A stretch of 13,459 bases of DNA from CAZILN01 sp964540005 (GTDB lineage Bacteria; Bacteroidota; Bacteroidia; Bacteroidales; SM23-62): NCBI GenBank assembly GCA_964540005.1, contig CAZILN010000341.1:1-13459 (forward strand), in the 5' to 3' direction. The position numbers and the translations under genes are program-made. Shown here in pieces: positions 6,601-12,928 of this stretch (the stretch's first letter is position 1; every line of letters starts with the position of its first letter). Below the pieces are notes generated by a model, which saw nothing but the letters and a program-made list of their open reading frames with translations, had not been told where the DNA came from and did no database searches.

Positions 6601-9600
6601 ACGGTTGCGGCCTGCAGTCCCTGGCCAGTGTCGAAATGAGTTCCGGTGAGACCTATCGTATACGCTGGATGGGTAACAAGACCTCGGGCAGCTATACCTG
6701 GACATTATCCGAAAGGGTCCTGCAGCAGGGAGAGACCTGCGACAACCCTAAACCGGCCGTGATCGGGACCAACATAGCCGACCATACTAGTGGACAGGAT
6801 CAGATATATACTTATACTGCAACTCAGTACGGGGTTATTGAAGTGTCAAGCTGTGGCCTGACTGATGAAATGACCAATGTAGAAGTTGCCCAGGATAATT
6901 GTTGCTGCAATTTCCCGCAGGGAGAGCATGGGAACTGCTGGCCCCAGGACAGGTACAGGTTCACGGTATACGAAGGCAATACCTATTACATACAATGGAA
7001 GAATTACGATACCAAGGGAGTATATGAGTGGACGCTTGAAGAAAGGGATCATTATGATGGAGAGTTTTGCAGTACCAGTATAATGGCTGTGGAAGGACTC
7101 AATGTTGCCGATCATACTCCGGGTATTGACCAGTGGTTCCTGTATCATGAGCCCTTCGACTCCGGAATGGTGACCGTCAGCACTTGCGGACTGACACCTG
7201 AAATAACCACTGTTGAGGTGTTCGCGGAATATTGTCCGGGTATTTTCGTTACAGACGGGTATTATACATGCGGGAACCAGTCATCCGCTACATTCTATGC
7301 AGAGAAAAATATAAATTACTTCATTAGATGGTCAGGTCAGAATACTACCGGCACATATAACTGGTTACTCAGGACTACTGACCTCTCACTTGATTTTACT
7401 CATATCGATGTAAGCAGCTTTGGTGGAAATGACGGATCGATTGACCTGATCATTGAGGGTGGAAAGGCGCCCTTTACCATAAACTGGAGTACCGGGGCAC
7501 TTACCGAAGACCTGACAGGAATTACTGCCGGCACCTATACTGTAACTGTTACTGATTCAGAGGGTTATAGTGAAACGATGACAGTATTTGTAGCACAACC
7601 CCCGTATCCGGGTGTGAATTACGGTGATTCACCCGACTGGAGTTGGGTACGGAAATACGGAGGCTCAGGAAATGATGTGGTAAAAAACCTGGTTGTGGAT
7701 GCCTCAGGGAATACCTATGCAGCCGGACTGTATTCGGGATCTATTACAGTTGGTACTAATGATCTGACAGCAACCGGACTCGAAAATCTCCTGCTCTTTA
7801 AGCTGGATAACACGGGTGCTGTCTCCTGGGTAAATACGGCCACAACGGGGGAAGAGGAATTTATATGGGCTGAAGATGTGGATGTGGATGCCGATAATAA
7901 CCTGCTCGTTACAGGAAGCTATAACGGGGCTACGGCTGATTTCGGCAGTGAATCGCTGACCAATGGAACGGGCACCAATAATTTCTTCCTTGCAAAGTAT
8001 GATAATACAGGCACACTGTTATGGGTGCAGGATTACGACCTGGGCGGACACGAGGTTGGAAGACAGGTAACAGCCGATGCTACGGGGGAAATTTATTTGC
8101 TTGTACAGAAACGCAATTACAATAGTTCCTCTGACTGGGTACATGAGGAATCATTCATCATAAAACTTGATTCAGCAGGAGGTGTTCTGTGGACTAACTA
8201 CACGGAAGCTGAAATTGTGGAATTTGTCAAGCTGGATCAGGGTATAGCCATTGCAGGTAATTTACCCGGACCGGCATCGTTCGATACCATGTATTTCGAA
8301 CAGGAGAATCCTTCAATATTTGTGGGTATGATGGACCTCTCCGGTGCGTATAGCTGGGTCGGTGATCCGCACAGCGAGGACCGGGCCTTCATAAACGGAC
8401 TGGCTGCCGATCCGGCAGGGGACCTTTATGCAACGGGAGTACACTTTGGAGGTCTTGATTTTGGAGAAGAATACCTGGTTACTGACGGAACGGGTCTGGG
8501 ACGTGGATATCTCATAAAATTCACTGTTGACCAGGAACTCGTAGGGGTAAAAAATACAGACACTGATAATACAAGGTTCTTTAAAATAGCCATTGAGGAC
8601 GATAAGGTAGTTGTGGACGGATGGAGGGGAGAGGATATGCTCCTATGGGAGACAAGCCTGTCCGGACAGGGTAATTTCATAGTGGAATTTGATACATCAG
8701 GGACCCTCAGTCAGGTAGCGCATAATGATAAACCGATCGGCAGGTTCACTTTCTCAGGGAACAAGATCTATTATTCCACACAACTGCCCGATCTGGCAAT
8801 TATCAGAGCGGATATAGGGGCCGTACCTGACTGGGAAAGAAATACATCGGGTGATAACGGCAGCATGGCAGCCTGGTACCATATCGATGTGGATGAAATG
8901 GGGAATACGCATATGATAGGACGCATCGGAGGCACCAATGACCTGGGGAATATGACAGTGACAGGAGGTAATAATTTTGTGGCCAAGTTTGACCCTGAAG
9001 GAGATGCCATCTGGCTGAAATTCATTGAATCCAACGCCAGTTCTGCTGCCATTACAGCTGATATGGACGGGAATGTGCTGGCTGCCGGAATGTTTATTGA
9101 TACAATCAGGGCAGATGGCATAACTCTGACCACCGAACTACTTGACCAGGGTGGTTACCTGGCCAAATACTCACCTGATGGTGATCTGATCTGGATGAGG
9201 CACCTGGAAACAAATGCTCTCTTTGGATTAAGTGCAGTAGAAACAGATAATCTTGGCAATATTTATATGGTCGTCTCATTCAGCGATTCTTTGTATATAG
9301 CGGAACAGCTGTATACAGCTATGGGGGGGTATGATATTGCAGTATTTAAGATTGACCCGGACGGAGAATTCATGTGGATCAAGTTCCTCGCAGGTTATCA
9401 AAACGATGTAGCACGCGATATCACTACAGATGGATGGAACCTGTTCATTACCGGAGGCTTCGAGGGTACACCGACCTATGGGAAAGAGACACTAACCAGC
9501 TGGGGAGGTTATGATGCTTTCCTGGCCAAGATGGATCCTGACGGGAAAATAATCTGGGTTAAGTCAGGAGGAGGAATGGCCTATGACCGGGCTCATGCTG

Positions 9601-12600
9601 TGACCGCAGATGAAAATGGCTATTCATATATTTCGGGAATGTCATATGGCTCTTCAATAAGCTTCGACCACCTGAGTCTGGATCAGAGGGATGACAGGTA
9701 CTATCACTTCCTGGCCCGTTATAAGCCAGATGGAACTGTTGACTGGATCACTCACCTGGAATCCAATGACGGATGGCCGGCTTACCAGATGGACGTCGAT
9801 CCTTACGGTAATGTGTATACTGCAGGCACATATAATGATTACCTGCGTTTGCCCTCCGGACTCGAATTTGCAAGTCCGGGTGCAGGCAATTCATGGGTGG
9901 CAAGTTATACGGATGCCGGAGATATGCGATGGATTAAAACCAACCAGGGAAGCAGCGGAATGACGGGACTGTATGGCCTGGATGTTTTCGGAGTGGATAA
10001 TGTGGTGATCGCCGGAAGGATCGCCAATGATGTGGTAACCTTTGATGATAAGAAGCTGGTTAGCACAGCAGAAAATGCTTTCATGGCAATGATCTATTTC
10101 GAGAACCAGCCGTTCATAAGTTTCGTGAAAACTGATGTTAGTGAAGCCGGCGGATTTGATGGGATGATCGACCTGACAGTCACCGGAGGCACCCCGCCCT
10201 ATACCTATGACTGGAGCAACGGTGCCTTTACAGAGGATCTGACTTTCCTCAGGGCAGGAACCTATTCAGTCACCGTGATGGATGATGCAGGCCAGACAAT
10301 TACAAAGACAATTGTTATTGAAGAACCGTCTGTGGCAGCCTGTAACATCAACCCAAGATTCAGTTATGAAGCTGACCAGGATACAGTCTGGTTCCAGAAC
10401 CTGACATCCGGACTGGAATATTTCTGGAAGTTTGGAGACGGGACTTACTCTACACTCGAAAATCCGGTCCATGTATATGGTGCCTCAGATGTTTTCGAAG
10501 TCTGTATGACAGCCTATGATTCGGTTACTGACTGTTCAGCAGAGATCTGTGCGGATGTTGAAGTGGGTATCATTGACTGCAATGCTGATTTCGGGTATTT
10601 CTATGATGCAGCCGACAGCATGCTTATCCATTTCACCGATCAGTCAATAGGCAACGTAAACCGCTGGTACTGGAACTTCGGGAACGGTAAATTCAGCACC
10701 GAGCAGAATCCTGACCTGAAATACACCAAGCCGGGTATCAAACATGTATGCCTGTACACACTGGACAACATCAGCGGGTGCCAGTCGGAGGCATGTATGG
10801 ATATCCAGGTAGGGACCCTTGTCCTGAAACCCGACTTTACCTTCCTGGTGAATCCCGATTCACTGAAGGTCAGATTTAATGATCAGACGGTGGGAACTGT
10901 CAGTGATTGGTACTGGACATTCGGGGATGGTACATTCATCAATGAAAAGAATCCTGTTCACAGCTACAAGACTGCTGATATCTATGATGTATGCCTGTTT
11001 GTAAGGAATGCTGCGGGTAGTTTCGCCGAGGTATGCAAGAAGGTACAGGTGGGAGAACGCACCTGCAACCTGGATGCAGCCTACACGTACATAATCAGTT
11101 CGACGGGCAATGCGGTACAGTTTGCCGACCGGTCGCTGGGTACACCCAACTCCTGGTTCTGGGATTTCGGCGACGGGACGACCGGTTCGAGGCCCACCCC
11201 GCTTCATATCTTCACAAACAATGGCATGTACCAGGTGAAATTATCGGTCCGGGATACGATTAGCGGGTGTTCCGACCAGTACATTGAGTACATACAGGTA
11301 GGTGAGATCGATTGTTATGCCGACTTCGACTACAATGTTAATGAGGCGACCAGCACGGTAACCTTCAACGATTACTCCAGTGATAATATAATGACCTGGT
11401 TCTGGTCGTTCGGGGATGGCAAATATTCAACACTGAAGGATCCTGCGCATACCTACAAGCGTGCCGGGCAGTATAGTGTGACATTGACGGTTTTGGATGT
11501 AACGGGTCAGTGTATGGACCTGAAGATGGAGCAGCTGCAGGTAGGCACCGTTGAATGTAATGCAAGCTTCAACTATTATATTGATTCACTGACGAATATG
11601 GCATACTTCAATTCCGAGGTAACCGGATCGGTAACCAACCTGTTATGGTTTTTCGGGGACGGAAGCAGCTCAACAGCTATCAACCCGACCCACAAGTTCA
11701 AGTATCCCGGGTTCTATTCTGTAGGATTGAATGTTTTCAATGACGCAACGGGTTGTATGGATTTCTGCGAGGAGATCATACTGATAGGAGCCCGCGGTAC
11801 AGATGTGGCGGCAGATTTCATTTACACGATTTCTGCTACTGCGACTGATGTCAGTTTTACTGATAAATCAAAGGGTGACATTACTGGTTACATCTGGGAT
11901 TTCGGTGATGGAAGCCCGGTAGCATCATTGAAAAATCCGGTTTATACCTATGATGAAGGTGGCTTCTATTATGTCTGCCTGACTGCATTGAGCAACCAGA
12001 TCTCTCATACCAGTTGTAAGTTCATCCAGGTGGCTCCTGAACTAGGAGATGATTGCCTGGCCGAGTTTATTTATGCAACGGATTCATTGAATACTTCGGC
12101 ATCCTTTGTTGATGTATCATTCGGTGAACCCGACTCATGGTATTGGGATTTCGGAGACGGTGAAAGCTCTGGTGATCAGGGTCCGGATCCTGATCATATC
12201 TATAGTCAGGCAGGTATTTACCTGGTTACCATGAGTATTGCCAGTTCGGCGACGGGATGCACAGATACCTATTATGACCTGGTGCCCATTAGCCAGGGCA
12301 GCACAGGGCTGATTGGGGGCTTCGGATATGATGTGGACACCCTTGAGCTGAAGGCCGAAAGCTACCCGGTAGACTATGTGGGTGTATCGCTTGGGGATGC
12401 CAAGAAATTCAAGTGGACCTTCGGGGATGGATCGGTGGATTCTACCAACCTCCATCCCACACATGTCTATACGGTGCCAGGGGCCTATAATGTTTGTTTC
12501 ACGGTATCCAATCCTGTAACCGGTGAAAGCAATGAAAAGTGTGATATTGTTTATGTGGGAGTAACAGGTTTGCAGAGTATTGAGATGAATGGCAGCCTGG

Positions 12601-12842
12601 AAGTTTATCCGAATCCCTTTGAGGATTATACCACCATTTTCTTTAATATTACCCAGGGTTCTTTTGTCGACCTTGCTCTGTATGACCTGCTGGGAAGGAA
12701 AGTGAAGGTATTGCTCTATGAGGACATGGTATCGGGCATCCACGAACTGCTGCTCGAAAATGATGGCATGGAAAGTGGCGTATACTATTTGATAATAACC
12801 ACCGGGCAGGGTAGGCTTACGAAAAAGATTATTGTGCAATAA
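3687..12842 (+). CDS. giant T9SS-exported modular surface protein (Cys repeats, SprB, beta-propeller, PKD)
   Basis: A 3051-aa secreted protein. The start at 3687 gives a standard signal peptide (MKRIRCFSLIAAFAMLSGTLFS), probably cut before Q23; the A-rich sequence ahead of the ATG is usual for the phylum. Order of modules: eleven repeats of about 110 aa (24-1232), SprB repeat 1 (1233-1306), fourteen SBBP-type propeller units (1317-2142), SprB repeat 2 (2143-2216), nine PKD domains (2217-2958) and a type A T9SS sorting domain (2970-3051). It should cross the inner membrane by Sec and the outer membrane by T9SS, then be anchored or released after removal of the sorting domain. No protease, glycosidase or other catalytic motif is visible. 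The repeats and PKD stalk suggest adhesion, gliding or matrix building, which is an inference. The frame is open throughout with no sign of decay. A strong terminator follows, so it is probably transcribed alone. Confidence 0.93.
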   Translation: MKRIRCFSLIAAFAMLSGTLFSQGGLDCTSADTILEGTHTAVHTGWVDQFYIYYAPDDAKITLSSCDTTHTYNTYVEVYSGYCYNNYVGENDDFCDSQAEFSFAAEAGKFYTIYWKGQYTDGTYDWTLTSGPIVPGEFCISAIPAVIGGNLADHTGGRDQWYSYTTTMDGLLSLSSCDSTASQTYIELWVNGCQGWVEDYNSFGCGSQARLSIPVAAGTEYLIKWRGGTNGTGSYNWVLDERALLQGEACENPLMAVPGGNIADHSLGTDQWFEYTATMNGKIALSTCDSTIENTEAYVYRDCMDDLVDIVSLECYGQTDVFFKADSGVTYLIDWSSAYTSGIYTWTLTESPVSPGDFCTSPIPAVVGSNFADHSNSGQDQWYSYTATMDGKITLWNCDSTTYNSYLMVYTGCDEWEFLYGDNECGEWNENVNFGASAGQTYYIKWGVSSNEGQYNWGLSEEAAAPGEICNLAMPADTGWNTADHTGGVDQWYYFTATANGEIELSSCDTTTEDTEVEIRTGDCYISPYYGNDDYCGNQSYVHFWTEGGVTYYIRWSGAKTSGTYNWHLNEILPPQGETCDYPFEAVEGTNFTDNAGGHQWFRYTASKNGIATISTCGLTTENTSAMVIEKCWGAALMVEWIDCGEQTEFKLGVGEGNSYLIQWGAYNTNGSYNWTLSLDTNIVAGEYCAVPLEAVEGTNIADHTGGVEQWFSYTATQDGIIEISTCGLTSEDTYGEVYEGSCGSGTIAWGDDQCDNQTNLTFAGMTGVTYLIHWSPFYTDTIYQWTLVERDPVPGELCAVAIEAVADTNFADNSGERDQYFFYTATIDGVIEVSTCGLTDEDTYVQVSWLQCDAMYIGESDDACGIQSKFVFNCTAGETYYFNWTAWNTGGSYPWILDERLPEAGEVCQLAHEAVSGSNFVDHSGGIDQWFTYTTTMDGLLIVSSCDSTEEDTEVEIWWDCGSGWYARDDNGCGLQSLASVEMSSGETYRIRWMGNKTSGSYTWTLSERVLQQGETCDNPKPAVIGTNIADHTSGQDQIYTYTATQYGVIEVSSCGLTDEMTNVEVAQDNCCCNFPQGEHGNCWPQDRYRFTVYEGNTYYIQWKNYDTKGVYEWTLEERDHYDGEFCSTSIMAVEGLNVADHTPGIDQWFLYHEPFDSGMVTVSTCGLTPEITTVEVFAEYCPGIFVTDGYYTCGNQSSATFYAEKNINYFIRWSGQNTTGTYNWLLRTTDLSLDFTHIDVSSFGGNDGSIDLIIEGGKAPFTINWSTGALTEDLTGITAGTYTVTVTDSEGYSETMTVFVAQPPYPGVNYGDSPDWSWVRKYGGSGNDVVKNLVVDASGNTYAAGLYSGSITVGTNDLTATGLENLLLFKLDNTGAVSWVNTATTGEEEFIWAEDVDVDADNNLLVTGSYNGATADFGSESLTNGTGTNNFFLAKYDNTGTLLWVQDYDLGGHEVGRQVTADATGEIYLLVQKRNYNSSSDWVHEESFIIKLDSAGGVLWTNYTEAEIVEFVKLDQGIAIAGNLPGPASFDTMYFEQENPSIFVGMMDLSGAYSWVGDPHSEDRAFINGLAADPAGDLYATGVHFGGLDFGEEYLVTDGTGLGRGYLIKFTVDQELVGVKNTDTDNTRFFKIAIEDDKVVVDGWRGEDMLLWETSLSGQGNFIVEFDTSGTLSQVAHNDKPIGRFTFSGNKIYYSTQLPDLAIIRADIGAVPDWERNTSGDNGSMAAWYHIDVDEMGNTHMIGRIGGTNDLGNMTVTGGNNFVAKFDPEGDAIWLKFIESNASSAAITADMDGNVLAAGMFIDTIRADGITLTTELLDQGGYLAKYSPDGDLIWMRHLETNALFGLSAVETDNLGNIYMVVSFSDSLYIAEQLYTAMGGYDIAVFKIDPDGEFMWIKFLAGYQNDVARDITTDGWNLFITGGFEGTPTYGKETLTSWGGYDAFLAKMDPDGKIIWVKSGGGMAYDRAHAVTADENGYSYISGMSYGSSISFDHLSLDQRDDRYYHFLARYKPDGTVDWITHLESNDGWPAYQMDVDPYGNVYTAGTYNDYLRLPSGLEFASPGAGNSWVASYTDAGDMRWIKTNQGSSGMTGLYGLDVFGVDNVVIAGRIANDVVTFDDKKLVSTAENAFMAMIYFENQPFISFVKTDVSEAGGFDGMIDLTVTGGTPPYTYDWSNGAFTEDLTFLRAGTYSVTVMDDAGQTITKTIVIEEPSVAACNINPRFSYEADQDTVWFQNLTSGLEYFWKFGDGTYSTLENPVHVYGASDVFEVCMTAYDSVTDCSAEICADVEVGIIDCNADFGYFYDAADSMLIHFTDQSIGNVNRWYWNFGNGKFSTEQNPDLKYTKPGIKHVCLYTLDNISGCQSEACMDIQVGTLVLKPDFTFLVNPDSLKVRFNDQTVGTVSDWYWTFGDGTFINEKNPVHSYKTADIYDVCLFVRNAAGSFAEVCKKVQVGERTCNLDAAYTYIISSTGNAVQFADRSLGTPNSWFWDFGDGTTGSRPTPLHIFTNNGMYQVKLSVRDTISGCSDQYIEYIQVGEIDCYADFDYNVNEATSTVTFNDYSSDNIMTWFWSFGDGKYSTLKDPAHTYKRAGQYSVTLTVLDVTGQCMDLKMEQLQVGTVECNASFNYYIDSLTNMAYFNSEVTGSVTNLLWFFGDGSSSTAINPTHKFKYPGFYSVGLNVFNDATGCMDFCEEIILIGARGTDVAADFIYTISATATDVSFTDKSKGDITGYIWDFGDGSPVASLKNPVYTYDEGGFYYVCLTALSNQISHTSCKFIQVAPELGDDCLAEFIYATDSLNTSASFVDVSFGEPDSWYWDFGDGESSGDQGPDPDHIYSQAGIYLVTMSIASSATGCTDTYYDLVPISQGSTGLIGGFGYDVDTLELKAESYPVDYVGVSLGDAKKFKWTFGDGSVDSTNLHPTHVYTVPGAYNVCFTVSNPVTGESNEKCDIVYVGVTGLQSIEMNGSLEVYPNPFEDYTTIFFNITQGSFVDLALYDLLGRKVKVLLYEDMVSGIHELLLENDGMESGVYYLIITTGQGRLTKKIIVQ
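3756..7382 (+). repeat. eleven tandem ~110-aa (330-bp) cysteine repeats
   Basis: Within the giant protein, repeats start at residues 24, 136, 247, 356, 467, 577, 686, 796, 906, 1015 and 1125. Copies 2-11 are 108-111 aa long and the first about 112. Each has the order GExC, then N-x-ADHTGG-x-DQWYSYTAT-x-DG, then SSCDST or STCGLT with T-x-V-x-V, a loop closed by two cysteines (DDxCGxQS), then GxTYYIxW and a closing GxYxWTL strand. Four cysteines recur in every copy. The fold is probably a beta-sandwich like the PPC (pre-peptidase C-terminal) domains; I am not certain it has its own family model. DNA identity between copies is low, so the array is old. Confidence 0.9.
7383..7604 (+). repeat. SprB repeat 1 (residues 1233-1306)
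   Basis: A 74-aa immunoglobulin-like SprB-type unit with the family features GGNDGSIDLIIEGGKAPF, INWSTGALTEDL and AGTYTVTVTDSEG. SprB repeats are named after the Flavobacterium gliding adhesin and occur widely in T9SS cargo. This unit joins the Cys-repeat array to the propeller and closely resembles the second SprB unit after the propeller. Confidence 0.85.
7635..10112 (+). repeat. fourteen SBBP-type beta-propeller units (residues 1317-2142)
   Basis: Each unit of about 59 aa has a strand like VDASGNTYAAGLYSG followed by a strand like FLAKYDNTGTLLWV. I count fourteen of each kind. The clearest are NTYAAG, NNLLVTG, GDLYATG, GNVLAAG, GNIYMVV, NLFITGG, YSYISG, GNVYTAG and NVVIAG; units 4, 6 and 7 are the most divergent. 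Fourteen units fit two seven-bladed propellers. The opening DWSWVRKYGG supplies the strand that would close the ring with the last unit. No cysteine occurs anywhere in the block. Confidence 0.85.
10113..10334 (+). repeat. SprB repeat 2 (residues 2143-2216)
   Basis: A second 74-aa SprB-type unit (GGFDGMIDLTVTGGTPPY; YDWSNGAFTEDL; AGTYSVTVMDDAG). It has the same length and the same EDLT-x2-AGTY core as the first unit, so the propeller block sits between two matched SprB modules. It leads directly into the PKD array. Confidence 0.88.
10335..12560 (+). repeat. nine tandem PKD domains (residues 2217-2958)
   Basis: PKD domains start at residues 2217, 2295, 2377, 2457, 2540, 2621, 2702, 2784 and 2870, each 78-89 aa. 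All carry the W-x-FGDG core followed by NPxHxY and G-x-Y-x-V; the second has FGNG instead of FGDG. Most begin with DC-x-A-x-F-x-Y and have a second cysteine after a late G (SGC, TGC), a possible disulfide pair. PKD arrays act as rigid extracellular stalks or binding modules. Confidence 0.93.
12594..12842 (+). other. type A T9SS C-terminal sorting domain (residues 2970-3051)
   Basis: An 82-aa C-terminal domain with the type A signature: SLEVYPNPF near the start, then VDLALYDLLGRKVKVL, SGIHELLL, GVYYLIITTGQG and a closing RLTKKIIVQ. This domain directs cargo through the type IX secretion system and is normally removed by the sortase-like PorU with possible attachment to lipopolysaccharide. Confidence 0.95.
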
Positions 12843-12861
12843 TCCTTAATCATAAATAAAG

Positions 12862-12892
12862 AAAGGGATCGTTTTTTGCGATCCCTTTTTTT
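12862..12892 (+). terminator. intrinsic terminator of the giant gene
   Basis: AAAGGGATCG (12862-12871) and CGATCCCTTT (12879-12888) form a perfect 10-bp stem with a 7-nt loop, and the T run continues to 12892. It starts 20 bp after the stop codon and should end most transcripts before the next gene. Confidence 0.92.
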
Positions 12893-12928
12893 ATTAATTT
12901 TATCCTGAATAAATAAAAAGGTATTCAA

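Noticed and set aside
6846..7148. 100-codon minus-strand frame inside the repeat array
   Set aside because: Shadow of the Cys repeats; no promoter, no recognisable product, and similar frames appear at other repeat copies.
3756..7382. The 330-bp period as a CRISPR array or other DNA-level repeat
   Set aside because: The period is in the protein; copies differ widely at DNA level and are in one open frame, unlike CRISPR repeats and spacers.
12135..12839. 234-codon open frame on the minus strand
   Set aside because: It lies wholly antisense to the PKD and sorting-domain coding sequence, which is certain from its domains. The antisense translation has no recognisable domain and is explained by codon bias of the sense strand.
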